This document shows positions 1 through 10,839 of a DNA stretch of 64,000 nt, in pieces; position 1 is the first letter of the stretch; the number at the start of each line of letters is the position of its first letter. Under the pieces are notes generated by a model. It did no database searches. It worked only from the letters and a program-made list of their open reading frames with translations, and was not told where the DNA came from. Position numbers and translations under genes: made by a program. Source of the stretch: Seiridium cupressi (taxonomy: Eukaryota; Ascomycota; Sordariomycetes; Amphisphaeriales; Sporocadaceae); NCBI GenBank assembly GCA_036674765.1, contig JARVKI010000002.1, positions 186,001-250,000 on the forward strand, read 5' to 3'.

Positions 1-863
1 GCGATATAGTAGGCAGGCATCCGGAAGACCCAGATGCTGACACGCCCGTTCCTGAGGATCTGACCTGGGTGGATCGTGCCAAGTTCAAGTGGTATAAGCC
101 ATTTGGAAATACTGCACAAGTGCATCCTCATCTTTTCACGACGTCAATGGCTAGACTCGCTGAAGAGAAAGGCGTCCGGATTCTTATTGGTTCAGTAGAA
201 GAAATCATCTATACTGAGAACGAGAAGGAGGTGCAAGGAATCGCTCTTCACAACAAAGATTCTAGCCAGCCAAAGCAGCTTTCTGCTACCGACATAGTTC
301 TGGCAGCTGGTCCGTGGACAAAACGGCTTCTGCCCGGGGCCCCCATCGGTGGTGAAAAGAGCAACAGCATCGTGGTCAAGCCGACGCGGGACATCCCCCC
401 TACCATATTGTTCTTCGATCCCGGCCATTTTGATGCAGATGATGAGGACAATCAGCTTGAAATGTATCCACGTCCAGATGGTACAGTGTACTTGGCTGGG
501 CAGACCGACTTCGGCCTGGAAATTCCTCCAACCACTGACGATGTCGACTTTGAACCTGAACGTTGCGAGAGGCTGATAAACAATACCAAGATGGTTTCAC
601 CGGATCTCGCTGGGAGCGAGGTTCTTACAAGGCAGGCTTGTTTCAGACCTCTTGTGGAGGTTGAAGGTCGTGATCCTGAGGTTGGGCCTTTGCTAGGTCC
701 AACAGCAGTCAAAGGGCTAATCCTGGCGGCGGGACATAACCAATGGGGCATACAGAATGCACCGATCACTGGCAAACTTGTGAGCCAACTTGTTTTCGAT
801 GGAGAGGCAGTGAGCTCAGATATAAGTGAATTGGATCCTAGGAAATATATGAGCTCTGGGTAA
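1..863 (+). CDS. Tda3-like FAD-dependent oxidoreductase (DAO family), 5' end outside the window
   Basis: The frame is open from base 3 to the TAA at 861-863, so the gene enters from the left edge and only about 286 C-terminal residues are visible. The N-terminal Rossmann dinucleotide motif is therefore off-window. What remains has the typical layout of the D-amino-acid oxidase superfamily: a substrate-domain stretch with YPRPDGTVYLAG, then a C-terminal FAD-contacting segment with AAGHNQWGIQNAP and TGKLVSQL. This arrangement resembles yeast Tda3 and related FOXRED1-like proteins, linked in yeast to endosome-Golgi traffic; the true substrate is unknown. An AATAAA lies at 1066-1071, about 200 bp after the stop. 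The next gene is convergent. Assignment to the DAO fold is firm; the Tda3 orthology is an inference from motif order. Confidence 0.8.
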   Translation, partial: DIVGRHPEDPDADTPVPEDLTWVDRAKFKWYKPFGNTAQVHPHLFTTSMARLAEEKGVRILIGSVEEIIYTENEKEVQGIALHNKDSSQPKQLSATDIVLAAGPWTKRLLPGAPIGGEKSNSIVVKPTRDIPPTILFFDPGHFDADDEDNQLEMYPRPDGTVYLAGQTDFGLEIPPTTDDVDFEPERCERLINNTKMVSPDLAGSEVLTRQACFRPLVEVEGRDPEVGPLLGPTAVKGLILAAGHNQWGIQNAPITGKLVSQLVFDGEAVSSDISELDPRKYMSSG

Positions 864-1178
864 AGCTAGTCGAAAGACTGGGCGCCTAGACGAATAATAT
901 TATCGGTTACTCCATCTTGGTATTTGAATGGGTGCTCCATATTTGGTTCCTCCAGTCAGGCAGGGCCAAGATATCGTATTTCGAACGGATCAGGATTCCG
1001 GAAATATGTCCTGACTGTCCGCCGTAATGTAATGGTCTCACGTCTTTTTGGTCATGGCTGAAAGCAATAAAAAAGCGCTCCTCATATCTACGCAGCCCTG
1101 AAGGTTACTTTCACAAGTGATAGCCATTCTCTATCTCATGAAAGTGCATGCATGGTTTGAGATTCTTTCGCGGCCAGC
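864..1178. other. Convergent intergenic stretch
   Basis: Lies between the stops of two converging genes. Apart from an AATAAA at 1066-1071 that probably serves the upstream gene, I see no feature. Confidence 0.5.
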
Positions 1179-1780
1179 TCATCCCATTCTTTGCTTCTTC
1201 CTGACCCAAACCTCTCGCTCCAGACCATCAGCAGGCGCCCCGGGGACGGGTCGAAGCTGTACCTCCCAGAGCTTCAGCCTATAGTTCCCTCTGTCACCTT
1301 GCCCTGAGAAGAGATCGAAGGACCAGCCATGCTTGGGACATGTGATGCCAGCGCTCAACACAATGCCAAAGTCCTCGATATCGAACGGGGTACCATTAGA
1401 CAGTGGAAACGAAGAGTGCGGGCATTGCTACGACGGAGGGAATGAGCGTGAGAGCATGGACGGGTTCAGATGGGGATACCAACATTGTTGACCGCATGGA
1501 ATTTGCCTTTATACTGGAAAATGAGGACCTGCTGCCTCAGATCCCGAGCTGCGAAAGCCGCTTCTGCCACATTTGACGGGTCGACCTCGCTCGCGAGTGA
1601 GCTGTCCTGAGCCGGTACTTGGAAGACTTTACACCCAGGTGTCTCAGCTTGTCCACAGGGCCGGACATCGGATACGGTCTCGCTGCCAGACTCTGTGATG
1701 TCCGGGAATGAGGATGCCAACCCGACAGAAAACCACGCGTCGCCGCGGCGATTAGGTGCTACAAATACTGCTGCGGACAT
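1179..1780 (-). CDS. Rieske [2Fe-2S] domain protein
   Basis: Two exons read on the minus strand: 1780-1484 and 1427-1179, separated by a 56-bp intron (1428-1483), giving about 181 residues. Joining them places CPHSSFPL and, 17 residues later, CPKHGW: the two halves (C-x-H and C-x2-H) of a Rieske iron-sulphur site. The protein is just one Rieske domain with no membrane anchor or oxygenase domain, like the small soluble fungal Rieske proteins of unknown partner. The start at 1780 (MSAAVFVAP) is the first ATG in the open frame. The only in-frame splice solution uses the donor GTTGGT, which is less common than GTATGT; the acceptor is CGTAG. The electron partner is unknown. The motif is unmistakable; the exact donor is a little less sure. 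Confidence 0.85.
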
Positions 1781-3031
1781 GATGCGGGAACAGATAGTAT
1801 CAGGGGCTGCCGCATTGTCGAGATAGTTATATGGAAATCATTATGATCTTATCATGTGGTATTGGATTCCTTTGCTGGAGGGTTTACCGTGCCTATTAAA
1901 TTCTTATCGCATACAATGCAGCACTAGAGTCGCTTTTAGTGGAGACTTCCGCTGGTAGATGCCGGGAAACTAGATCAGTCTTTTTTAAATCATGACAGTT
2001 GGCTGACCTGTCTTAATTTCGAGGAAAGCACATTTAAGTGGCAATGGTTTCCGATATCCTAGAGTATATGCCACCTGTTTCCCTGTTACATTTGTGTTGT
2101 TGAAAGATTGGAAGATCATTACACTTATCTAGGGGGGCACTCCTTCTCAACAAGAGTGTTAAATAATGATTTTCTATGGTGGGAAGTTATTGAATTAGTT
2201 TGAGTCGCGTGATTTGCGGAGTGTATACTTATTTGAATCTTGGCGTTTTCGCCTTGATTCGGATGTGAATCCAGCACTTCCGCGGATATTGAATTCTCTC
2301 CTGGGGTGTGGACTTGGTATATGAAATCGTATGAATGAGAACAGTATGGAGATAGTGTCGCATTGTTGAACGATTGGTTCCCCAAAAAGGTAATTAAGAC
2401 AGAATGACTGCTTTCACGACAACATAGGACAATATGGTATAGACATAGGCGTCTGCAGGGGTGACGAGATTGGCAGAAGATGATATTTGATCGATATGCA
2501 AAACCGATCTTCCAAGGACATCCTTAAGCCGAGCATTGACGAGAAATGTTCATTTCCTGACTGTTTTCCCTCTTGATCAAGAGGGATACCTGTGTGCATA
2601 GATTGCAATCGACAAACATAGATCAGAGGCACTCCATCCTCCACATGATGGCATCCCGTCTCCAATAGGCGACATAGAGTGACTCTAGCAGTATTCTACC
2701 TGGTCACAAGAATCTCTTGGGTTGGTAAGCACATCTTGCGTGGCGTCAATTCCTATAAAAGTGCCAAGCCTTCCAATCAGAGCCGCCAGCCGCACATCGT
2801 AGGACCGAAACGAGATGGATTCATAGCTCAAGACTCCAACGACTGGACAGGACAGGGAAGTGGAAATGCGGAGGGGTTCCAAGACGCGGGTGCCCACCTT
2901 GAACGTGGGGCTCCTGCCCTTGATGCCCTATTTAGAGTTCCAAGCCTGCATGTAGGGGAGCTTGCAACCAGAATGCGGCCCGCGAGCAGCTGGCAGCATC
3001 CCAGAGCATTTTTTAGTCAGCCCACCAAAAC
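1781..3031. other. Intergenic region without a recognisable gene
   Basis: Upstream of both the Rieske gene (minus) and RPS29 (plus), so it probably holds both promoters. Short open frames on the minus strand at 2125-2385 and 2414-2665 show no family motif and I do not call them. Confidence 0.45.
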
Positions 3032-3038
3032 TAGGGTT
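3032..3038 (+). promoter_or_regulatory. Candidate Tbf1-type (TAGGGTT) element of the RPS29 promoter
   Basis: TAGGGTT, the reverse complement of AACCCTA, sits about 115 bp upstream of the RPS29 ATG. Telomere-repeat-like RCCCTA sites bound by Tbf1-type factors are known in ribosomal-protein promoters of many ascomycetes. The match is only seven bases, so the role is an inference from position and gene class. Confidence 0.35.
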
Positions 3039-3152
3039 ACCACCAATTTCGATACCCTCAGAAGTCAACAGCAACTTACGCGCAGCCTCGAGATCACCAG
3101 CCAACCGCGACAACGGAACAATCCAGCAAAACTATCACCTCGATACGCCATC

Positions 3153-3454
3153 ATGTCGCACGAATCGGTCTGGAACAGCCGGCCTCGCTCCTACGGCAAG
3201 GGCGCCCGTCAGTGGTACGTCCGAAGCAGACGATATTTGTTAGGAGGGCCCAGGATGCTAATATGATCTTGTGACAGCCGCGTCTGCACGCACAAGGCCG
3301 GTCTCATTCGCAAGTACGGTCTCGACATCTGCCGTCAATGCTTTAGGGAGAGGGCCGCCGATATTGGTTTCGTGAAGGTAAGTGACGTCCAGGAGCTATT
3401 GTGTCGCATTGCCAAAATGTCACAAAATACTGACAAAATGGACAGCACCGTTAA
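3153..3454 (+). CDS. RPS29: 40S ribosomal protein uS14 (S29)
   Basis: Three exons: 3153-3214, 3278-3377 and 3446-3454. The spliced product has 56 residues, the normal length of eukaryotic S29. It begins [20 protein letters not shown] and carries the four zinc-binding cysteines as CRVC and CRQC, followed by [10 protein letters not shown] and the terminal VKHR. The cysteine pair CRVC is split by intron 1 (codon TG|C). Intron 1 has a GCTAAT branch-like site and ends GTGACAG; intron 2 ends GGACAG after CTGAC. The last exon is just nine bases (CAC CGT TAA), so gene finders could easily miss or mis-end this gene. The protein sits in the small-subunit head near the decoding region. Length, cysteines and end all agree, so I am confident. 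Confidence 0.96.
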
Positions 3455-5022
3455 ATCGTTCCCACACCCACTCCACGTTCCCAGAATTCGACCGACATCT
3501 ACACTTGCAAGCATGGTTTTAGCGATTCGGAGGAGACGGTTTCTCGACAATCTTGTACCGAAACTCTGGGGGGAAATTTTGCGTTAAAAAGGCAAACGCG
3601 GCGCAACGAGTTTTGCGAAAACTCTACCAATACATTGCGATTTCTGATCACGATCTCCTATTTGCCTGTGCCTGCTATGTGCGATTCCTGGAATGTGCAC
3701 ATGGGTCTAGCACGCCGCCTCACGGCCACTTGCGCCCTCGGAAGAGTCATGCCCTCTTCTTGGGGAACCTCGGACAGCTCACCCTCTGGATCACAACTCC
3801 TGGTCTTCTATCCTCGTCAGGTGTATGACAGTCGCCATATCCTACAGGCTTATGGCCATGGAGTTCCAGCGAAGGTCAAATTTGCGCCGCTGCGATGAGG
3901 TCCAGCTAGCAATTGGTTTGCTACACCTCCACGCCCAATCAGTCAGAAAATGAATTGAGAACACAAGTTCAACATGTCCAATTGCTCAGAATAATCCTGC
4001 CGAATTTGAAGATTGCGACGAAAACGAGTAGTAGATCGCTTCAAACGTTTGTTTTTGTCCTGATGTCGTTCTAAGTGCTTGGGATAGAGATGCTGTGACT
4101 GCTCGTATCTGTGCAAATACTTTAATTTAACTATTGATTCACCTCTGGCCTAACGGTTTTATTCTAAGGGGGTTTATACTGAAATTAGCCATCTTTAAAA
4201 TGGTGAAATAGATTCGCAATTTCATTACTGCCTAGCTGAGAGTATCGTCACGGTCGATTTAGCTTTGTAGAGTGCATCTGGGTTCATTCTCCAACTTCGA
4301 ACAACTGTTAAAGTGAGCTCAGTACTATCTACAATGTAGTTACAGCTGGTCTAATAGGGCAAGATACACTCGACTAAGAGTTACTCGCTGTAGAAAACTG
4401 AGGCCGAATCAAGGGGTCTGCGCAGTAGTATCATACCCTGTTTCCCAAGTGTAATCCTATAAAATCAATTCTGTATGGGAATCCAGTTCTTACATGTATT
4501 TAGTTGCCCCGATGGTCAGACCACACAGATCTGCTCTTGCGGAAATCTGTATCATCTCTGTCAAACCGTATAGCAATTTGGAAAACGTGGCAATATTTTG
4601 TTTGAAACTGGTAATCATAATCTGCGTTTTAAAAAATGTGGTAGTCTATAAAAAGAAACAACATTTATAACATCGAGATCATTAAATACTTTGCGCTGTT
4701 CAAAAGGTTAAAATGCAAACGTGATTAGTTAGAAGTAATATAACTCATGCGGACAAGAAAGCCTCAACATGGCGAGCAACTACGAGAATCTATACTCGCT
4801 CGAATACTAACCCTCCGTCGAGTAACATTGTGCCAGGGGAATAAGCGAGCCAATGATGCCCTGCACGGCTACACCCATATTGTAAGACAAGTTTTGTTAG
4901 ATGTACTTAGCCAGCGCATCGTGATAGAATGTGTATATTAGTTAGTGCCCGATATGGTCTAGCCGATATATTTCGTACTCCACTTGCGTCGAATTCAGGT
5001 CAGTTTAGTATTGCTGTCCAAC
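3455..5022. other. Long AT-leaning stretch without a gene
   Basis: Only short, unrecognisable frames. Roughly 4050-4750 is rich in A+T. It may be decayed DNA next to the tyrosinase relic, but I could match it to no element. Confidence 0.4.
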
Positions 5023-6375
5023 ATGGAAATGGAGTCGTTGAACTTTTTGGGGGTTCTCCTCCTGGATGGTCTAGCTTCCTGCTTTACATCAAGACCAATA
5101 CACCCAAAAGACGCGACAGACATGCTTGCGGAACAGGGCATGCACAAATTGGAAGCATACTTGAGAGAAACCCCGGCCTCAGGGGGATGCAGCCTCGAGA
5201 CTGCCACCAAGCGATACGAATAGTATGCATTGTTCAAGTCACCTGTCTCCTCAACTGCAAGTATATTGCTAACGAGTGGGATGGGGGCGACCTCAGCGCA
5301 CAAGACCGAAAGGGTTATACTGATGCCGTCTTATGTCTTCAGGATCTCCCTCCGCGATCCGACCCAGCAGGAGCACGGAGCAGGTTCGATGACTTCATCG
5401 CGGTGCGTATTCAACTGTCTGGACCAATCCACGCGACGGCGAGCGAGTTAATATCCGCGAGCTTCGAATTAGACCCGGCATACTGATACTAGAGTATGGA
5501 TAAATTTCCTGACCTGGCATTGTTATTTCACCTGGCTTTACGTGAAAGCACTACGCGATAAATGTGGATATAAGGGTTACCAACCAGTATATTTAGTTGC
5601 CCAACACGATATCTACAACTGACTCTGACTGTCTGACTCTTTCATAGTACTGGAATTGGGGCCGGTATGCGGCGGACCCTATTCATTCCCCTATCTTCGA
5701 CGGCAGCGAGACCAGCATATCTGGGAATGGCTCGTAGTCCGCATACCCTGGATTACTATTGCCCCTTTACCCACCACCGTATAATGCCGTACCGCCTTCT
5801 GAGGGCGGAGGCTGCGTCACCACTGGCCCGTTTGCCAATATGAGCGTCAACCTAGCCCGGTGTTCGCGGGCTTGCCGGATGTGCCTTCGAACCCTCAAAC
5901 CGATGGTCTAGGGTACAGTCCCCGATGCTTGAAACGCGACGTCAGTGTGCATGCTGCTAGGGAGACTACCACAAATTACACGGAGAATCTGATCGCTCAT
6001 AGCAACAACGTCTACTGGTTCCAAACGATCATGAACGGCCGTGCAGAGATCGGCGAATGGGGCGTACATACGGCTGGCCAATTCACAATTGGCGGCGATC
6101 CGGGCGGCGACTTCTTCGTTGCGCCAGGAGATCCAGCGTTCTTCTTGCATGATGCGCAAATTGACCGCGTCTACTGGATATGGTAGCTGCAGGATTTGGA
6201 GAACAGGCTGACTGATGTGAGTGGTATAATCACGCCTGTAAATAGTCCGCCCAGCCGAAATGGCACCCCAGATGATGTCCTTGATCTAGGCGTGTTAGCC
6301 GAAGCTGTGAGATTAGGGGATGCATTGGATACGATGGGTGGACTCGAAGGGAAGTTCTGCTATGTATATGTATGA
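5023..6375 (+). pseudogene. Decayed tyrosinase (type-3 copper oxidase)
   Basis: Recognisable pieces of one fungal tyrosinase follow in order over three frames. First a signal-like start (MESLNFLGVLLLDGLASC), then AEQGMHKLEAYLRE to CSLETATKR, then DLSAQDRKGYTDAVLCLQ and ARSRFDDFIAV. FLTWHCYFTW and CGYKGYQP follow at about 5506-5586, an intact-looking intron at 5587-5647, then YWNWGRYAADP, GGGCVTTGPFANM, GEWGVHTAG, FTIGGDPGG and FFLHDAQIDR; the tail ends near FCYVYV. In-frame stops lie at 5735 (TAG) and 6184 (TAG in place of the usual Gln after WIW), with a frameshift near 5845. Expected CuA and CuB residues are altered: AVR for AVH, WHC for WHR, AGQ for AGH, HDA for HHA. A functional enzyme would oxidise phenols for melanin or related pigments; this copy cannot. 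Exon 1-2 boundary is unclear. Confidence 0.85.
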
Positions 6376-6586
6376 AGTTGGGTCGTCTTTGACAATTCGC
6401 TGTGTACCATAATGATCAGGGACAAAGGTTGCGCGGTCATGTGCGTATGTGTACAATTGATCTTACAGATCGTCTATATCACCAGTTCCCCCCAGGAATC
6501 GATATGATACAATTTCGTTGCCGACATGGCGGTCAATGTTTATCGCTGTAGCTGACCCGCTTCCGACATACGAGGTGAGGTGGGCT

Positions 6587-7273
6587 TTACCATCCTTGGC
6601 GTCGAAGCTCATCGACTCTTTTGCATGTGTGCTTGAATGCCTTCATGAATCTCTTTCGCCACCTCTCACCCTTGAGTCTCTTCCTCTTCAAACCTGGCCT
6701 CTCGTGGAATCTCTGGGACTGGAAATCCCCCCTGACCCTGTTGGCAGCACACTGCATGTTCAGTAGCCTGAACGATCTCGCGGCATCAGCGCCCTTCCCG
6801 ACCTGGATGGTGCGGCCCGTACGCGGCACGCAGCGGATATCGGGATACTTGGTAGTCATATGCGACAGCTCGTCGAAGTTCTTGCCGCTTGTAAGGTCGC
6901 CGATGTTGAACTGGGTATCCCGCACCATGTCTGTGTCGTCGAATGCGGGTGCCGGTAGCGTACTGTCAGGATCGGGGATCTCGGGGGTCGTAGGGCGCTG
7001 CCATGCCCGTCTAGAAGCGGTGTTGGGTTTCGTAATGTTCGAATCGCTGGCATTTTGTGTTCTGCCCGCTCGGGCCGGAGACGCCCAAGCCGACTGGTAG
7101 CGCTGCTGGGTGCCGTTTATGCTGAGGCATTGGAATGAGGAGATGAGGGCGACCGAAGGCCCTTGTTTGCTGGAAGGTGCGGAAAGCAGAGAGCGTGGCA
7201 CTCTCGAGGAGATCCTGGCGGATCGTAGTGCCGCGTTGGCGACACGGCCCAATTCTGTCGCCCTGGATGCCAT
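6587..7273 (-). CDS. MRP21: Mitochondrial small-subunit ribosomal protein bS21m
   Basis: Single exon of 228 residues if it starts at the ATG at 7271-7273 (MASRATELGR); an in-frame ATG at 7315 would add 14. The start was chosen because it opens directly into an Arg/Ser/Ala-rich, acid-poor leader of mitochondrial presequence type. The middle is low complexity, and the last 70 residues are the bS21 domain: GRTIQVGKGAD, then NRVRGDFQSQRFHERPG and a highly basic stretch KRKRLKGERWRKRF ending LRRQGW. bS21 lies at the platform of the small ribosomal subunit near the 3' end of the rRNA. The long N-terminal extension is normal for the fungal mitochondrial form. It is divergent from the RBM25-like gene, with 449 bp between start codons. 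Confidence 0.87.
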   Translation of the reverse strand: MASRATELGRVANAALRSARISSRVPRSLLSAPSSKQGPSVALISSFQCLSINGTQQRYQSAWASPARAGRTQNASDSNITKPNTASRRAWQRPTTPEIPDPDSTLPAPAFDDTDMVRDTQFNIGDLTSGKNFDELSHMTTKYPDIRCVPRTGRTIQVGKGADAARSFRLLNMQCAANRVRGDFQSQRFHERPGLKRKRLKGERWRKRFMKAFKHTCKRVDELRRQGW

Positions 7274-7722
7274 ATTAGTGATGGGTCGCGAACTTGATGG
7301 AAAGATCTCCCTCACATATTCGCGGGTTGGAATTGGCCAGTTTCCAAAGAGTTTGGCAACTGCGGTTCAATCAAGCCAATCCAAGCTCCCAAAGTCGTAG
7401 CTCCCCCGGATCGAAAGATGGAATTGGAATTTCGTCGGCGGAGGAGATTCTTGACTCCGCGGTCCACTTCCCTGTAGCTTTGACCCCACCGGCCAATGAC
7501 CGTGCTTCGCGCGTGCCTAGTAGCCGTACCCATAAACCTCCCAAAAAGTTGCAGCTTCAACTGCACCTTGTACCAAGCATCTGAATAACCGACGCACTCT
7601 TGCCCGCGACATCACCAGACCCCGGCGTTTCTAGTGGCCGGAGCTTTACATACCCCCAGCGCATCATCAGCAACTTGTGAGGCGGCAGAGGAGACTTGCT
7701 CGATCTTGCGACAGCAGCCACC
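7274..7722. promoter_or_regulatory. Shared divergent promoter region of MRP21 and the RBM25-like gene
   Basis: The 449 bp between two divergent start codons must hold both promoters. No clear TATA or factor site was identified. Confidence 0.5.
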
Positions 7723-10249
7723 ATGTCTTATAATCCCTATGGTGGAGGAGGTAAGTGTTTGCGATGCGCTCGCCTCTTCTGCGCCAGAGCCGCGGTATGG
7801 TAGATGCTGACTTTAGATGTCTTCTCAGTGCCCGGCTTTGGGCCTCCGCCGACCTACAGCTCATATCCCGGCGCCAATGGCCCGCCTCCGGGCATGTCAA
7901 CACCACCTGGTCTAGGTATGTCGCCAGTATCTCGGGTGCGGTCATTGAGCTTCCCACGCTGACTTGGTTGTGACAGGACCTCCTCCAGGCATGTCTGCCC
8001 CCGGAATGGCGCCTCCTGGTGTCCAGCAGCCGATACTCAATCAAGCTAATCGACCTAGCGGCTTGCCCTCAAACTTTCAAGCTCCCCCGAACATGCCCAA
8101 CATAAATTTCAATGCTCCTGTGATCAGACTTGGAACTATCCCTGCGAAGCCTTCGACTCCTGGTGGACCAGGACGCAGGGATAGCGAGGCGCCGCAGTCA
8201 GCTGGTCCGCGCCCTGGCCTAGGTATGGAACGCGGAGTAGACCACAGTCGTCAAGCTATTCGAGAAAGCATGCAGGCCCTCGTCCCACCCACGAAAGAGG
8301 AAATCGTTCGCACCATATTCGTGCAAGGCATAACCGACGGTATCGGTGGGAACGCAGGAATCGAAGACATGCTGAACATAGTCGGGAATTTACGCAGGTG
8401 GGAAAGAGCTACTGATGCGAGTGGCAAGGAAATGCCTTTTGGCTTTGCTCAATTCGAGGATGCCGAATCATTGTGGGTAGCTTCGGAACTTCTGAGGGAG
8501 ATACAAATACCCACAAAGAAACAGGCGCCTGCAGAAGCTCCCGCCGACGCCGACGATTCCTACGAGAGTTTCGACAAGACCAAGTTGCAGTTCAAGCTGG
8601 ACGAGAACACCACCAACTACCTTGAGTCCTACGTCGAGGGCCGAACGAATGAGTCGGACGCAGAAGCCAGACTATCTGCAGCCATAGGTGCGTTGAAGCA
8701 GACTGTTCGCAATTTCTTCTACCCTCCCTTGAAAACAGGAGCAGATGCGGATGGAGATGTCACCATGGGCAACGCCGGCCAGAGCGGAGAAAGTGTCGAA
8801 GTGGTGAATATTCCTTTAGCTCAGGACGACGAGTTGGCCGACATACCCGCAGAGATGCGCGAGACTGTTGCGGCTGAGATCGCCGCTTTCAGGGAACGAA
8901 GTATCAAACGCGACTTGGAAAGATTGAAGCGGGAAGAAGAGTTCGAGGCCATGGAACGACAACGTGCTGCGGGCAACAGGCCCTCGAGACTCGCCTCACC
9001 ACCTCCAGGCGCCAGTACTAATACGAACAACACGCCCCTTGGACCGCGAGGCGTGCCTAACGCACCGTCCGGGCCCAAAGGTCAAAAGACAGATCTAGGC
9101 AAGGATTACAACCGATCCGTCAACTTTGTCAATGGCGGTATAACGAATGGTGGCCTGGCGCTCAACCGCGAGGACGAAGACAGTGACGCCAGCGATGATG
9201 AGCTAGAGCGACGACGCAAAGCCAAACAAGAGGCGGAAACGGAGAAGCTTTACCTTGATGCTGAACGACGATGGTTGAACAGAGAGAGGACAAGGGCCGC
9301 CGCCCTGGAGCGCGAGAGAGAGCGAGACGAAACAGATGAGGCAGATGTTGCCAAGAAGCGGGAATCAATGCTCGATCGATTCAAGCATTTCGATGATGAT
9401 ACCGAGGCGGCACGGAAAAAGGAGGAATACTACGCCGACCGAAGCGCATGGATTCGCAACCGAACTGCCTTCCGTGCACGAGAAATCGCGGCCGACGACG
9501 CAGACAGGCAGGCAGAGGAGCAAGACCGGATCGCTGAGGAAGCTGAGCGTGAACAAGCCAGAGGCATGGCGGACTCATTTCTCAACGAACAAGCCCGGGA
9601 AATGGAGCAACGACCAACAAGTAGGCCAGGCGTTGCCGCACCTCAGCCATTCAAGCTGTCGCTCGGTGCAGCGGCGCAACGAGCACAAGCGCAACGGGCG
9701 GCTCCTCAACGTAAGACTATTGCTGAAGTCGAAGGCCTTCTCGAGGATGAAGAAGAGGACAATAAGAAGCGCACGATCGTTCCTATCAAGTTCGAACCAG
9801 CTGATGCTGCTGGCATGTCGACTGAGGAGCGTGAACAGGCTGTGCGCTCCCTAGCCCAGGAGATTCCCAACGAGAAGGAAGGCTTGTGGCAATGGGACAT
9901 CAAGTGGGACTTTTTGGACGAGAGTGTTATTCGCGATAAGCTACGGCCTTTCGTGGAAAAGAAGTTGGTCGAATACTTGGGTGTCATGGAGGAGTTGCTG
10001 CTCGAGGTTGTTGAAGAGCATCTTAGAAAGCACGGCAAGCCGGCAGAACTGGTTGAAACGCTGGCTGAGGTATGCCTAATCCCGTTTCCCCTCCCTTTTT
10101 TTTTTTTTTTTTTTTTCTTCGAGAAGATGACAGCACAGTGAACTAACTTTCTCTAGGCTCTGGACGACGAGGCCGAGGCATTGGTGAAGAAACTGTGGCG
10201 AATGGTCATATTCTACACGGAAAGTGAAAAGAGAGGCCTTTCGGCGTAA
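7723..10249 (+). CDS. RBM25-like splicing factor (RRM plus PWI domain)
   Basis: Four exons: 7723-7750, 7829-7915, 7977-10069 and 10157-10249, giving 766 residues. The N-terminus is a Pro/Gly-rich tail (about 1-100). An RRM follows at about 148-225 with RNP2-like RTIFVQGI and RNP1-like MPFGFAQFED. The centre is long, charged, Arg/Glu-rich and likely helical (about 340-600). The C-terminus is a PWI domain (about 655-750) with GLWQWDIKWDFLDE and LRPFVEKKLVEYLG. This domain order is that of RBM25/Snu71-type U1-snRNP-associated factors that bind pre-mRNA and influence splice choice. The last intron (10070-10156) carries a run of 21 T and a CTAAC branch site, so a gene model without it would stop early inside the intron. 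AATAAA lies near 10421. All phases agree. Confidence 0.92.
10096..10116 (+). repeat. Run of 21 T within RBM25-like intron 3
   Basis: An uninterrupted T tract between the donor at 10070 and the CTAAC branch site at 10143. Probably length-variable and a sequencing hot spot. Confidence 0.85.
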
Positions 10250-10839
10250 CGTAGGGTCGCCCAATGGTGTATATATGCATGTTCATCGGTCCAGGGGTCA
10301 GTTTGCTGTTGACTCACTATTATGAGGCTTGGTCATGGGTGTTTGGCGCATAGATATTCGGATCCTGAAGATGAGTTTGGTATGCTGAGTAGACAGCAAT
10401 GCGCCATGACTTCTTGACCATAATAAACTACGATTGATCACGATCTAACCTTCACCAATTCCGTGCTTTGTCTGCCCTTAAGACCGGGGGCCCTGGTGGA
10501 GTACGGGTATGTGATAGCTCCTTCAGAAACCTGGGATATATTCCCGCCCGTGCCGAGGCCCGCTTGCTGGCTGTCCCCACTTCACGGCACTACGTCTTAC
10601 AGCCACCCAACAACTCCATTCCATCTACTGAATGGACACGACATACTCGTTCCACGGTTTGATCATATGTTGATGAGTCAATTGGCACATGGTCGTTCCA
10701 CAGTGTAATCATTGAACTGACTTAGTCTTTGTGCCGAACTACTACGTTCATTAGCTCAACCGCAGCTTTCACCAACGAGCGCGTCTGGGTGGCTATTGTC
10801 CGGCTGGATCCTATCGAGACAAAGAGAAGACATTCAAAA
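10250..10839. other. Intergenic: RBM25 3' end and promoter of the next gene
   Basis: Holds an AATAAA near 10421 for the upstream gene. The rest is presumably promoter of the enoyl-CoA hydratase gene; no clear motif seen. Confidence 0.45.

Noticed and set aside
2679..3266. Plus-strand frame of 195 codons overlapping RPS29
   Set aside because: It contains the first RPS29 exon only as a by-product; the upstream part has no motif and the spliced 56-residue protein explains the locus.
4929..5486. 185-codon frame as a gene of its own
   Set aside because: It runs through the tyrosinase relic, giving sense only in its last third (AVLCLQDLPPRSD, RSRFDDFIAV); the rest is out of frame.
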